Of a DNA stretch of 64,000 bases, positions 7,548-18,876 are shown in pieces. Source of the stretch: VFMC01 sp050248155 (GTDB taxonomy: Bacteria; Actinomycetota; Acidimicrobiia; Acidimicrobiales; Ilumatobacteraceae); assembly GCA_050248155.1 (NCBI GenBank), contig JBFWSW010000017.1:12248-76247 (forward strand). The letters run 5' to 3'. Numbering within the stretch: position 1 is the stretch's first letter; each line of letters begins with the position of its first letter. The position numbers and the translations under genes are program-made. The notes below the pieces were generated by a model. It did no database searches, was not told where the DNA came from, and worked only from the letters and a program-made list of their open reading frames with translations.

Positions 7548-9332
7548 TCATTCGACCGAACGGAGCGAGCGCAGCGAGCGAGAGAGGTCGACGACCACGT
7601 TCGCCAACTCGACATCGCGGCGTTCGCCTGATCGGCGGTCCTTCACCTCGACGACGCCGTCGGCCAGGCCGCGGCCGACCACGACGATGGTGGGGACGCC
7701 GAGCAGGTCGGCGTCGTTGAACTTGATGCCGGGTGACACGCCGACTCGGTCGTCGATGAGCACTCGCAGCCCGGCGGCCTCGCAGTCGGCGGCCAGCTGT
7801 TCGGCCGCGGGCAACTGCGGGTCGCCTGCCTTGCCGGTCGCCACGATGTGGACGTCGGCGGGGGACACCTCGCGGGGCCACACCAGACCCCGATCGTCGC
7901 AGTTGAGCTCGGCGATGGCTCCGACCGCGCGCGACACGCCGATGCCGTAGGAACCCATGGTGACGACCCGGGACTTGCCGTTCTGGTCGAGGACGGTGAG
8001 CCCCAGCGCTTCTGCGTACTTGCGGCCCAACTGGAAGATGTGGCCGATCTCGATCCCACGCGCGATCTCGAGGGTGCCGCCGCAGCGTGGGCACGGATCA
8101 CCGTCGAGCACCTCGGCGGCTTCGATGATGCCGTCCGGCGTGAAGTCACGACCGACGGTGAGGTCGAAGACGTGACGCCCGGGCTGGTCGGCGCCGGTGA
8201 TCCACCGGGTTCCGTCGACGATCCGTGGGTCGACCACGTACCGGATGCCTGCAGGCTTCGATTCCCCGAGCGCGCCCGGTCCGATGTAGCCCTTGGCGAG
8301 CAGCGGCTGCCGGGCGAAGTCCTCCTCGGTGAACGGTTCGATCTCGGCCGGCGACACCTGCGCTTCGAGCCGCTTCATGTCGACCTCGCGGTCGCCGGGC
8401 ACGCCGATCGCGAGCGGGGTGACGGTGCCGTCGGGATGGCGCAGCTTGACGATGAGGTTCTTCAGGGTGTCGGCCGCCGTCCAGTCGCGGTCGGGCCGGC
8501 GCAGGTCGGCGCGGGCGTTCATGAGGTCGACAAGGGTCTGGATGGTCGGTGTGTCGGGGGTGTCGTGCACGACGGCGGGCGGCACCTCATCGAAGGGAAC
8601 GGGCGCCGGGGGAGCGACCTGGACGGCTTCGGTGTTCGCCGCGTAGTCGCAGTTCGTGCAGCGGACGTAGGTGTCCTCACCCACCTCGAGCGGTGCGAGG
8701 AACTCCTCGCTCGCCGAGCCGCCCATGGCGCCGCTCATCGCCGACACGATCACGTACGGCATCCCGAGCCGGTCGAAGGTGCGCTGGTACGCAGCGCGGT
8801 GCTTGTCGTAGTTCGCCTGCAGCCCGTCGTCGTCGAGGTCGAAGCTGTAGCTGTCCTTCATGCTGAACTCGCGGCCGCGCAGCAGACCGGCGCGCGGGCG
8901 GGCCTCGTCGCGGAACTTCCACTGGATCTGGTAGATGACGAGCGGCAGGTCCTTGTAGCTGCTGTAGAGGTCCTTGACCAGCAGCGTGAACATCTCCTCG
9001 TGCGTGGGAGCGAGCAGCATGTCGGCGCCCCGCCGGTCCTTGAGACGGAACAGGTTGTCGCCGTAGTCGGTCCAGCGCCCGCTGAGCTCGTAGGGCTCGC
9101 GGGGGAGCAGACCGGGGAAGTGGACCTCCTGGAAGCCCTCGCGGTCCATCTCCTCGCGGATGATCCGCTCGACGTTGCGGAACACGATCCAGCCGAGTGG
9201 CAGCCACGTGAAGCCGCCCGGGGCCGCACGGCGGATGTAGCTGCCGCGGACCAGCAGGCGGTGGCTCGCCACCTCGGCGTCGACCGGGTCCTCGCGCAGC
9301 GTCCGGACGAAGAGGGTGGAGAGGCGCAGCAT
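7548..9332 (-). CDS. proS: Prolyl-tRNA synthetase (bacterial type)
   Basis: A 594-residue class II synthetase that charges tRNA-Pro. Motif 2 is R-D-E-A-R-P-R-A-G-L-L-R-G-R-E-F, and the inserted YbaK-type editing domain occupies roughly residues 230-390. Motif 3 (G-S-Y-G-I-G-V-S-R) and the C-terminal anticodon-binding domain follow, so this is the long bacterial (ProRS-I) form. The last codons repeat R-S-L-R-S-L-R-S. TAGCCT stands nine bases before the ATG and there is no Shine-Dalgarno sequence. It is transcribed away from the rimP operon. Confidence 0.97.
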   Translation of the reverse strand: MLRLSTLFVRTLREDPVDAEVASHRLLVRGSYIRRAAPGGFTWLPLGWIVFRNVERIIREEMDREGFQEVHFPGLLPREPYELSGRWTDYGDNLFRLKDRRGADMLLAPTHEEMFTLLVKDLYSSYKDLPLVIYQIQWKFRDEARPRAGLLRGREFSMKDSYSFDLDDDGLQANYDKHRAAYQRTFDRLGMPYVIVSAMSGAMGGSASEEFLAPLEVGEDTYVRCTNCDYAANTEAVQVAPPAPVPFDEVPPAVVHDTPDTPTIQTLVDLMNARADLRRPDRDWTAADTLKNLIVKLRHPDGTVTPLAIGVPGDREVDMKRLEAQVSPAEIEPFTEEDFARQPLLAKGYIGPGALGESKPAGIRYVVDPRIVDGTRWITGADQPGRHVFDLTVGRDFTPDGIIEAAEVLDGDPCPRCGGTLEIARGIEIGHIFQLGRKYAEALGLTVLDQNGKSRVVTMGSYGIGVSRAVGAIAELNCDDRGLVWPREVSPADVHIVATGKAGDPQLPAAEQLAADCEAAGLRVLIDDRVGVSPGIKFNDADLLGVPTIVVVGRGLADGVVEVKDRRSGERRDVELANVVVDLSRSLRSLRSVE

Positions 9333-9341
9333 CGGGCGTGG

Positions 9342-9347
9342 AGGCTA
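9342..9347 (-). promoter_or_regulatory. Leaderless -10 (TAGCCT) for proS
   Basis: On the minus strand TAGCCT precedes the proS ATG by nine bases, with no ribosome-binding site between. Confidence 0.4.
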
Positions 9348-9374
9348 CCGGGCCCCATCTGGGCACTCGGCAGT

Positions 9375-9380
9375 TATACT
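9375..9380 (+). promoter_or_regulatory. Promoter -10 (TATACT) of the rimP-nusA-infB operon
   Basis: TATACT is the best -10 match in the proS-rimP divergent region. A start near 9387 would give a leader of about 120 bases that includes the strong hairpin at 9409-9438. Confidence 0.5.
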
Positions 9381-9408
9381 CACCCGAGTCCTTGAGTTCA
9401 TCGAACCG

Positions 9409-9438
9409 AAGGCGTGGGCCCTCCAAGGTCCACGCCTT
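9409..9438 (+). terminator. Attenuator-like hairpin in the rimP operon leader
   Basis: AAGGCGTGGGCC (9409-9420) pairs with GGTCCACGCCTT (9427-9438) as a 12 bp stem with one G-U pair and a 6-base loop. It is followed by CTTGTCT, a short pyrimidine-rich tail with several Ts. It lies between the TATACT promoter and rimP, about 70 bases before the start codon, so it could act as a leader terminator. Control by NusA feedback is an inference from the operon content. Confidence 0.55.
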
Positions 9439-9507
9439 CTTGTCTGATGGGCCCCGGGTCACAGCGAGCAACACGGCACCGAACGACAGGAACGGAAGGA
9501 GGCGAAC

Positions 9508-10086
9508 ATGAGCGACGCGATCGTCGAGCGGGTCACGCGCATGATCGCGCCCCTCATCCGCGACCTGCAGCTCGACCTCTACGACGTCGAGTTCCGGGGC
9601 GGTACCCTGCGCATCGCCGTCGACACCCCTGCCGGTTCACCGAGCGGGGTCGACATCGACACGCTGGCGCTCGTCACCCGCATGATCTCGCGCGACTTCG
9701 ACCACGACGACCCGATGCCGGGGCACTACACCCTCGAGGTCACGAGCCCCGGGCTCGAGCGCTCGCTGCGCACGCCGGCGCACTTCCAGCGCGAGATCGG
9801 CAAGCAGGTGGCGATCCGTCTGCGCGACACCGCCGGCACCGATCGCCGGGTGCAGGGCACGCTGGTGGCTGCCGACGACTCGACGATCACCGTGCGGACC
9901 GACGAGCAGGCCGAGCGCGTCATCGAGCACGCACAGATCGACCGGGCCAAGACGGTGTTCGTCTGGGGCCCTGCGCCCAAGCCCGGCAAGCAGCCCCGCA
10001 GCGCCAAGCAGCCCGCGACGGGCAAGCACGGGCGCGCCGGCGCGTCCACATCCGTCCCGTCATCCGCCGAGCAGGAGGCGTCATGA
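9508..10086 (+). CDS. rimP: Ribosome maturation factor RimP
   Basis: A 192-residue cytoplasmic factor for 30S maturation. The N-terminal domain shows L-Y-D-V-E-F-R-G-G-T-L-R-I-A-V-D near residue 28. The family motif with C-terminal S-P-G-L-E-R-S-L-R-T-P-A-H-F follows near residue 76-89, then the SH3-like domain. A basic tail (about 155-180) is an extension common in high-GC actinobacteria. A good Shine-Dalgarno (GGAAGGAGG) lies 6 bases before the ATG, unlike most genes in this window. It overlaps nusA by four bases (ATGA). Confidence 0.95.
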   Translation: MSDAIVERVTRMIAPLIRDLQLDLYDVEFRGGTLRIAVDTPAGSPSGVDIDTLALVTRMISRDFDHDDPMPGHYTLEVTSPGLERSLRTPAHFQREIGKQVAIRLRDTAGTDRRVQGTLVAADDSTITVRTDEQAERVIEHAQIDRAKTVFVWGPAPKPGKQPRSAKQPATGKHGRAGASTSVPSSAEQEAS

Positions 10087-11330
10087 GCAGTCTCGACATG
10101 GCCGAAGCAGTCCGCATGTTGGCGAACGAGAAGAACATCTCGGTCGACACGCTGTTGCACGTGCTGGTCGACGCGCTGGCCACCGCGTACAAGCGCCGCC
10201 CCGGCGCTGCCGAAGAGGTCGTCGTCGAGGTCAACCCCGACACCCTCGAGTTCACGTTCACGGCATACGACGTCGACGAGGACGGGCTGTGGATCAACGA
10301 GCGCGACGACACCCCTCGCAAGGAGGAGATGGGTCGCATCGCCGCCCAGACCTTCCGCCAGGTGATGGGCCAGCGCATCCGCGAGGCCGAGCGCGACCGC
10401 AAGTTCGAGGAGTACGCGAACCGCGAGGGCGACATCGTCACGGGCATCATCCAGCAGACCGATGCCCGCTACACCCTGCTCGATCTGGGCCGGGTCGAGA
10501 GCCTGCTGCCGCAGGCCGAGCAGGTGCCGTTCGAGCGTCCGGAGCCCGGCTCGAGGGTGAAGGCCTACATCGTCGAGGTCCGCAAGACCGCCAAGGGGCC
10601 CCAGATCGTCGTCAGCCGCACGCATCCCGGCCTCATCAAGCGCCTCTTCGAGCTCGAGGTGCCCGAGATCGCCGACGGCATCGTCGAGATCAAGGCCTGC
10701 GCTCGCGAACCAGGGCATCGCACGAAGATCGCCGTCTGGAGCAACGACCACAACGTCGACCCGGTCGGTGCGTGCGTCGGCGCCCGCGGCGGCCGCGTCC
10801 GCATGGTGGTCAACGAGCTGCGCGGCGAGAAGATCGACATCGTCCCCTTCAGCGAGGACCTGGCCGACTTCGTGGCCAAGGCGCTCTCGCCGGCCAAGGT
10901 GAAAGAGGTGATCATCAGCGAGGACGGCACGCAAGCAGACGTCATCGTCCCCGATCACCAGCTCAGCCTGGCCATCGGCAAGGAGGGCCAGAACGCCCGC
11001 CTCGCGGCCCGCCTCACCGGCGTGCGCATCGACATCCGCGGCGAGACCCAGCACGTCGAGGGCCCGGACGAGGCGGAGTACGAAGAGGGCGAGTGGGTCG
11101 AGAACGCCGAGGGGGTCATGGAGTTCCGAGCCGCCGACGGCTCCGTGGTCAGCGCAGCCGAGTGGAACGAGCAGGTTGCGGGCGAATCCGCGCCGGAGGG
11201 CACGGCCGAGTCGGCTGCTCCCGCCGATACGGTCGAGGACGACACGAGCCAGAGTGGCTCGGCACCTGGCGAGAGCCCACAGGAGCAGGGCGACACCAAC
11301 GAGGAGGGTGGCGACGAAGCGAGCAGTTGA
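10083..11330 (+). CDS. nusA: Transcription termination/antitermination factor NusA
   Basis: A 415-residue protein. The N-terminal RNAP-binding domain starts at M-S-S-L-D-M-A-E-A. An S1 domain follows (G-D-I-V-T-G-I-I-Q-Q...), then two KH domains with the G-A-C-V-G-A-R-G-G-R signature and the second motif A-I-G-K-E-G-Q-N-A-R-L-A-A. The C-terminal tail is acidic, Ser/Glu/Asp rich and probably disordered, with no acidic AR repeats, as in other actinobacteria. The ATG at 10083 overlaps the rimP stop as ATGA. NusA binds RNA polymerase and modulates pausing and termination; the leader hairpin at 9409-9438 is a possible feedback target. Confidence 0.96.
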   Translation: MSSLDMAEAVRMLANEKNISVDTLLHVLVDALATAYKRRPGAAEEVVVEVNPDTLEFTFTAYDVDEDGLWINERDDTPRKEEMGRIAAQTFRQVMGQRIREAERDRKFEEYANREGDIVTGIIQQTDARYTLLDLGRVESLLPQAEQVPFERPEPGSRVKAYIVEVRKTAKGPQIVVSRTHPGLIKRLFELEVPEIADGIVEIKACAREPGHRTKIAVWSNDHNVDPVGACVGARGGRVRMVVNELRGEKIDIVPFSEDLADFVAKALSPAKVKEVIISEDGTQADVIVPDHQLSLAIGKEGQNARLAARLTGVRIDIRGETQHVEGPDEAEYEEGEWVENAEGVMEFRAADGSVVSAAEWNEQVAGESAPEGTAESAAPADTVEDDTSQSGSAPGESPQEQGDTNEEGGDEASS

Positions 11331-11349
11331 CCGAACCGAGCGCCAACCG

Positions 11350-11649
11350 ATGCGCACCTGCGTCGGTTGTCGCACCACGCTGCCGATCGATCGGCTCACC
11401 CGGTGCGTGCTCGCACCAGGGGGTGTCGTGATCAGCCGGACGGCGCCGGGCCGCGGAGCATGGTTGTGCTCGGCGGCCTGCATCGCTCCGGCGATCCGCA
11501 AGCGTGGGTTCGAGCGAGCATGGCGACGTCCGATCCCGGATGGCGCGCTCGCCGACCTCCCCAACGCATTCGAATCCACCCACCAGAACATGGAACACTG
11601 GTCGGTCGCCGGAACGGGTTCCGGCTCGCCGACGCCAACGAAAGGCTGA
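11350..11649 (+). CDS. ylxR: YlxR (DUF448) family RNA-binding protein
   Basis: A 99-residue protein with the family motif R-T-C-V-G-C-R at residues 2-8 and G-R-G-A-W-L-C near residue 39-45. YlxR sits between nusA and infB in most actinobacteria and binds RNA, proposed to regulate RNase P or translation genes. The start is uncertain. ATG 11350 is used here, 19 bases after the nusA stop. GTG 11308 would add 14 residues and overlap nusA, but the purine-rich GAGGAGG directly abuts it, too close for a normal Shine-Dalgarno. It ends six bases before infB. Confidence 0.85.
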   Translation: MRTCVGCRTTLPIDRLTRCVLAPGGVVISRTAPGRGAWLCSAACIAPAIRKRGFERAWRRPIPDGALADLPNAFESTHQNMEHWSVAGTGSGSPTPTKG

Positions 11650-11655
11650 ATCAGT

Positions 11656-14571
<2,916 letters not shown>

Positions 14572-14611
14572 CGCCACCCCATCGGTCGGTTTCATGTCGA
14601 GACGCTGCGGA

Positions 14612-14617
14612 TAGCGT
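14612..14617 (+). promoter_or_regulatory. Leaderless -10 (TAGCGT) for the DsbA-like gene
   Basis: TAGCGT lies seven bases before the ATG at 14625, with no Shine-Dalgarno sequence. It is the first of seven exact TAGCGT cases in the window. Confidence 0.55.
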
Positions 14618-14624
14618 CGGGCAC

Positions 14625-15263
14625 ATGGCCGATCTCGACTTCTTCTTCGATCCCGTCTGCCCGTGGGCTTGGATCACCTCTCGCTGGGTGAGCGAGGTCA
14701 AGGGACTGCGCGACTACGACGTCGAGTGGCGGTTCATCTCGCTCGCGATCGTCAACGAGGACACCGTCGCCGACTGGTACACGCCCGAGTACAAGGCCGG
14801 TCATCGCGACGGCCTGCACGGTCTGCGCATCGCCGACGCGATCCGTCTCGCCGAGGGCAACGACGGCGTCGACCGGTTCTACACGGCGGCGGGCACCGCC
14901 ATCCACACGCGGGGTGAGCGGTCCGCGCTGCGCGACGACAACCGCGGTTTCTACAAGGCAGCCCTGGGCGAAGCCGGGCTCGGCGAGCAGTACGTCGACC
15001 ACATGGACGACGACTCGCACGACCCCTACATCCGCGCCGACACAGCGCTCGCGCTCGAGCGCGCCGGCAAGGGGCTCGGCACCCCGATCCTCACCTTCCA
15101 TCCCGGTCAGCCCGACGAGGGCAGCTTCTTCGGGCCGGTCATGCCGCGCATCCCGCGCGGGGACGAGGCGGCCAAGCTGTGGGATGCCGTCGAGCTCATC
15201 GCCACCACGTGCGAGATGGCCGAGCTGAAGCGTGGCTTCCGCGGCAGGCCGCAGTTCGACTGA
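14625..15263 (+). CDS. DsbA-fold oxidoreductase, Rv2466c-like (mycothiol-associated)
   Basis: A 212-residue DsbA-family protein. The N-terminus reads F-F-F-D-P-V-C-P-W-A-W-I-T-S-R-W, close to the mycobacterial mycothiol-dependent nitroreductase/oxidoreductase Rv2466c. Here the active-site motif is C-P-W-A, so only the nucleophilic cysteine is kept and a monothiol mycothiol-dependent mechanism is likely. The cis-Pro segment G-T-P-I-L-T-F follows near residue 150. It stands alone between infB and rbfA, with its own leaderless promoter, and probably acts in the cytoplasm since no signal peptide is present. Confidence 0.85.
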   Translation: MADLDFFFDPVCPWAWITSRWVSEVKGLRDYDVEWRFISLAIVNEDTVADWYTPEYKAGHRDGLHGLRIADAIRLAEGNDGVDRFYTAAGTAIHTRGERSALRDDNRGFYKAALGEAGLGEQYVDHMDDDSHDPYIRADTALALERAGKGLGTPILTFHPGQPDEGSFFGPVMPRIPRGDEAAKLWDAVELIATTCEMAELKRGFRGRPQFD

Positions 15264-15294
15264 CCGTCCCATCAGGCGCGATGCCGGCCGGCGA

Positions 15295-15300
15295 TAGCGT
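15295..15300 (+). promoter_or_regulatory. Leaderless -10 (TAGCGT) for rbfA-truB
   Basis: TAGCGT lies six bases before the rbfA ATG at 15307. It separates this unit transcriptionally from infB. Confidence 0.55.
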
Positions 15301-15306
15301 GGTCGC

Positions 15307-15720
15307 ATGAGTCGTCCTCGCCGAGCTGCGGCACCGTCCACGCATCGCTATCCCCGGACCGCCCGTCTCAGCGAGTCGCTGCGGGAGGTGATCGCGGACG
15401 AGCTGACCCGCATCGACGACGAGCGTCTCGAGCTGGTGACGGTCACCGCGATCGACGTCGACCCCGAGATGAACCGGGCCATCGTCTTCTTCGACTCGCT
15501 GGTCGGCGAGGAAGGCGACGCCGAGATCCTCGAGGCGCTGGGCGCGCATCGCGTCCGCATCCAGAGCTCGATCGCGCGGCAAGTGCGCTCGAAGAAGACG
15601 CCCGTCCTGAGCTTCAAGCCCGATCACGTCATCCGATCGGCCGAGCACATCCAGCGCATCCTCGATGATGCGACGACGCTGCCCGAGCGTCCGCCGTCGC
15701 CCGACGATGTCACGCCGTAA
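15307..15720 (+). CDS. rbfA: Ribosome-binding factor A
   Basis: A 137-residue KH-fold protein needed for 16S rRNA 5' end maturation and 30S assembly. It has the typical N-terminal R-L-S-E-S-L-R-E-V-I-A-D-E-L helix, the strand V-T-V-T-A-I-D-V-D-P-E-M-N-R-A, and the helix-kink-helix G-A-H-R-V-R-I-Q-S-S-I-A-R-Q-V before F-K-P-D. The 3' end overlaps truB by 14 bases, implying coupled translation. Confidence 0.95.
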   Translation: MSRPRRAAAPSTHRYPRTARLSESLREVIADELTRIDDERLELVTVTAIDVDPEMNRAIVFFDSLVGEEGDAEILEALGAHRVRIQSSIARQVRSKKTPVLSFKPDHVIRSAEHIQRILDDATTLPERPPSPDDVTP

Positions 15721-16579
15721 GCCGGCGACGATCCACGGCCTCGCCGTCGTCGACAAACCGGCAGGCATCACCAGCCACGACGTCGTCGGCATCGTGCGCC
15801 GAACGCTCGGCGAGCGGCGTGTGGGTCACGCCGGCACGCTCGACCCCGATGCGACCGGAGTGCTGCTCGTCGGTGTCGGCAACGCGACCCGGCTGCTGAG
15901 GTTCCTCACTGCGCTCGGGAAGCGCTACACGGCTGAGGTGGTGTTGGGCGCCGAGACGTCGACGCTCGACGCGTCGGGCGAGATCACCGCGACGCACGAC
16001 ATGACCGGAGTGACGCTCGACGACGTCCGGCGGGCGGTCGCAGAACATCTCGTCGGGCCGATCATGCAGGTGCCACCGATGGTGAGCGCGTTGAAGGTCG
16101 ACGGTCGCCGGCTGCACGAGCTCGCCCGCGAGGGTGTCGAGGTCGAGCGACAGCCACGGCCGGTGACCGTGCACCACTTCGAGGTCGAGTCGACGCCGGA
16201 CCCGCTCGTCTACCACATCGACGTCGGCTGCTCCTCGGGCACATACGTGCGCACGCTGGCCGCCGACCTCGGTCACCTGCTCGGTGGAGGCGCGCACCTC
16301 CGAGCGCTTCGCCGTACCGCGTGCGGCAGCTTCACCGAGCTCGAGGCGCATGGCCCCGAGGACGTCACCTTGCTCTCGATGTCCGACGCGCTGCGCGACT
16401 ACTCGCACGTGCAGGTCGACGCCGAGGACGCAACGAGGGTTGGCCATGGTCGTCAGCTGCCGGCCTGGGAGGGGGACGGGCCGTGGGCTGTGTGTGACGG
16501 ATCAGGTGAGCTCGTCGCGGTGTACGAGCGCGCGTCGCCCGATCTCGCCAAGCCGGCGGTGGTCATCCCGACCGCATGA
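15707..16579 (+). CDS. truB: tRNA pseudouridine-55 synthase
   Basis: A 290-residue enzyme that makes the T-loop pseudouridine of tRNAs. The catalytic aspartate is in G-H-A-G-T-L-D-P-D-A-T-G-V-L near residue 40-50. V-P-P-M-V-S-A-L-K-V-D-G-R-R-L follows, then C-S-S-G-T-Y-V-R-T-L-A-A-D-L-G. The start M-S-R-R-K-P at 15707 lies inside the rbfA 3' end and places the conserved G-L-A-V-V-D-K-P-A-G-I-T-S strand correctly. The C-terminal PUA-like region is short. Its stop overlaps an in-frame ATG that could extend ribF. Confidence 0.95.
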   Translation: MSRRKPATIHGLAVVDKPAGITSHDVVGIVRRTLGERRVGHAGTLDPDATGVLLVGVGNATRLLRFLTALGKRYTAEVVLGAETSTLDASGEITATHDMTGVTLDDVRRAVAEHLVGPIMQVPPMVSALKVDGRRLHELAREGVEVERQPRPVTVHHFEVESTPDPLVYHIDVGCSSGTYVRTLAADLGHLLGGGAHLRALRRTACGSFTELEAHGPEDVTLLSMSDALRDYSHVQVDAEDATRVGHGRQLPAWEGDGPWAVCDGSGELVAVYERASPDLAKPAVVIPTA

Positions 16580-16618
16580 CCCTCCCGACCGGCTTGCCGG
16601 CGCCGGCCGGTCGAGCGG

Positions 16619-16624
16619 TAACGT
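16619..16624 (+). promoter_or_regulatory. Leaderless -10 (TAACGT) for ribF
   Basis: TAACGT lies eight bases before GTG 16633, supporting the GTG start rather than the upstream ATG 16576 that overlaps the truB stop. Confidence 0.45.
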
Positions 16625-16632
16625 CGCCGGTC

Positions 16633-17592
16633 GTGCGTGTGATCAGGGATCTGTCGAAGTCGCCCTTCGCCGATGGCGACGATGGACGGTTGCGGTCGGT
16701 CGTGACGATCGGTGCGTACGACGGCGTGCACCTGGGGCACCAGGCGATCATCGAAGAGGTGCGCAGGAACGCCGATGAGCTCGGTGCCCGTTCGGTCGTC
16801 ATCACCTTCGATCGGCACCCCGCCGAGGTCGTACGGCCGGAGTCGGCACCACGCCTCCTGACCGATCTCGAGCAGAAGCTCGAGCTGCTCGACGCCACCG
16901 GCATCGATGCCACGGTGCTCGTACGGTTCGACCGCGAGCAGGCCGCCGAGCAGCCCGCGTCGTTCGTGTCGCGCGTCCTGGTCGACTGCCTCCACGCCCG
17001 TCGCATCGTGGTCGGTGAGGACTTCCACTTCGGCAGCCACCGACAGGGCAACGTCGGGTTGCTCCGCGAGCTCGGTGCGGCCGACGACTTCGACGTCGAG
17101 CCGCTCGTGTTGTTGCCGCGTCAGGACGGGGTCGACGAGCCGATCAGCTCGACGGCCATCCGGCGCGCCTTGGCCGGTGGCGAGGTGGAGCGAGCAGGGG
17201 CCATGCTCGGGCGTCCATTCCAGGCGCGCGGCGTCGTGGTGCAGGGCGATCAACGGGGCCGCCTGCTCGGGTTCCCGACAGCGAACGTCGAGGTCCCCAA
17301 CCTCGTGTGCCTACCGGCAGACGGGGTGTATGCGGGGTGGTACCTCCTTCCTGACGGCGAACGGCATCCATGCGCGATCAACCTGGGTCGCCGACCCACT
17401 TTCTACGAGCACGCCGACCATTCACTGCTCGAAGCGCACCTGCTCGACTTCAGCGGCGATCTCTACGGTCAGCACGCCCGCGTCGAGTTCACCCACTTCC
17501 TGCGCAGCGAGCGCAAGTTCGAGGGCATCGACGCGCTCAAGGCGCAGCTGAACCACGACATCGAGCACGCGCGCAGCATGCTCGGCGACTGA
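16633..17592 (+). CDS. ribF: Bifunctional riboflavin kinase / FAD synthetase
   Basis: A 319-residue enzyme that converts riboflavin to FMN and then FAD. The N-terminal nucleotidyltransferase domain has V-T-I-G-A-Y-D-G-V-H-L-G-H-Q, then the S-S-T-A-I-R loop. The C-terminal kinase domain has G-R-L-L-G-F-P-T-A-N-V and I-N-L-G-R-R-P-T-F. The start used is GTG 16633 (V-R-V-I-R-D-L), which fits normal family N-termini and a leaderless promoter. ATG 16576 would add 19 residues and form an ATGA overlap with truB, so translational coupling remains possible. Confidence 0.93.
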   Translation: MRVIRDLSKSPFADGDDGRLRSVVTIGAYDGVHLGHQAIIEEVRRNADELGARSVVITFDRHPAEVVRPESAPRLLTDLEQKLELLDATGIDATVLVRFDREQAAEQPASFVSRVLVDCLHARRIVVGEDFHFGSHRQGNVGLLRELGAADDFDVEPLVLLPRQDGVDEPISSTAIRRALAGGEVERAGAMLGRPFQARGVVVQGDQRGRLLGFPTANVEVPNLVCLPADGVYAGWYLLPDGERHPCAINLGRRPTFYEHADHSLLEAHLLDFSGDLYGQHARVEFTHFLRSERKFEGIDALKAQLNHDIEHARSMLGD

Positions 17593-17609
17593 CCTCCGGC
17601 CGTCGCCGC

Positions 17610-18755
17610 TCAAGTCCCGCTCGGCCAGATGACCGTGCCCGTGGCGTCGTACACGGCCTGAATCGCGGTCGCGTCGTAGTAAGGCGCGATGTCGGGCACC
17701 GTTCCGCCGAACATCCCGATCTGCGCGTAGGCGGTCACCTCGTCGGTCAGGAGGGTGGGTTCGGGCACACCCAATGGCGTCGAGCCGTTGGTCGACACCA
17801 CCAGCTCCGACTCGACCTTCCAGCGGGCCTCTTCGCCCTCGGGCGACAGGAACATCGCGTTGCCGCTCGCATTGATGTAGCCGAGCGCGACGTCGGATGC
17901 TGCCTTCGGATCGGCGACCGCGTCGGCGAGACCCTTCATCGAGGCGCGCACGAAGTCCTGCGCCGCGGTGGGGTGCTCGGTCAAGAACTGCCGGTTCGTG
18001 TACAGGATGCCGAAGCTGCCCGGGATGTCGTACTGGGCCGGGTCGAACAGGTCGAACGGGATCCCGGCCGCTTCGAGCTGCAGGGGCTCGTTGCTCTTGT
18101 ACCCGGGGAACCCGACGATGTTGGGGATCTCGATGTGGACCTTCGGGTCGAACCCGTCGATCAGCACGGTCTCGTAGTCGGCGCCCTCGGTCAGGCCGGC
18201 TTGTTTCAGCATCGCCGCGACGCTCGTGGTGATCGCGCCCTTGACGCCGATCGTCGTGCCCCTCAGGTCGTCGAGCGTTGCAGCCTCGCCCTTCTTGACG
18301 ATGAGCGCGTCGATGCCCGTCTTGCCCTCGATCGCCATCGCCACGAACGTGGCCTCGTTGCTCGTCGCGTAGTTGACGAGCTCGCTGAACGAGCCGCCGG
18401 ACGAGAACTGGGCGTCGTTCGATGCGAGGAACGGGTAGTTCTGGTTCGACACGCCGGCCTTGACCTCGACGTCGAGGCAGAGCGCGTCGAAGTACCCGGC
18501 GTTCTCCGCGACGAGCACCTCGACGATCGAGGCCGACGCGGCGTAGTCGAACCCGGTGAGGTAGGTGATGGTGCCGGCCGCCTTGTTCGCCTCGCACCGA
18601 GCGGCGGGGAACGGCTCGCCGGCCGCCACCTCTGCAGCGGGCGCAGCGGTCGTCGGGGTGCCCTCGTCGTCGTCGCCTCCGCACGCGGCGAAGACGAAGG
18701 CAATCAGGGCCAGGGCGAATGGGGTGCGGGCGACGGCAGAGACGCGGCGCGTCAT
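17610..18755 (-). CDS. ABC transporter substrate-binding lipoprotein (NitT/TauT, NMT1-like)
   Basis: A 381-residue lipoprotein. A basic N-terminus and hydrophobic stretch lead to the lipobox F-A-A-C (about residue 22-25), then an Asp/Glu/Thr-rich linker. The mature part begins I-T-Y-L-T-G-F-D-Y-A-A-S-A-S-I-V-E-V-L-V-A, the pattern of THI5/SsuA/TauA-type binding proteins for pyrimidine precursors, sulfonates or similar solutes. Its Shine-Dalgarno (GGAGGT) is strong. A matching permease (21374-22177) and ATPase (22174-22944) lie on the same strand, separated by three enzyme genes, and probably complete the transporter. The substrate is not readable. Confidence 0.85.
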   Translation of the reverse strand: MTRRVSAVARTPFALALIAFVFAACGGDDDEGTPTTAAPAAEVAAGEPFPAARCEANKAAGTITYLTGFDYAASASIVEVLVAENAGYFDALCLDVEVKAGVSNQNYPFLASNDAQFSSGGSFSELVNYATSNEATFVAMAIEGKTGIDALIVKKGEAATLDDLRGTTIGVKGAITTSVAAMLKQAGLTEGADYETVLIDGFDPKVHIEIPNIVGFPGYKSNEPLQLEAAGIPFDLFDPAQYDIPGSFGILYTNRQFLTEHPTAAQDFVRASMKGLADAVADPKAASDVALGYINASGNAMFLSPEGEEARWKVESELVVSTNGSTPLGVPEPTLLTDEVTAYAQIGMFGGTVPDIAPYYDATAIQAVYDATGTVIWPSGT

Positions 18756-18876
18756 GGCAGACCTCCGGAGGAGCGTGAGGGTGATTGGAGTTGCCAGAGC
18801 ACGGCGAGGACAGCGTGCGTGCGAGAAGGTGCTCGCGTGCCCTCGCACTGCCGTGCGTGAGCGTCACCCTAGCGGG

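Noticed and set aside
7540..7567. CGCTCCG/CGGAGCG inverted repeat as a proS terminator
   Set aside because: It overlaps the proS coding end, has a loop of 14 bases and no T-tract; the repeated CGCTCG codons explain it better.
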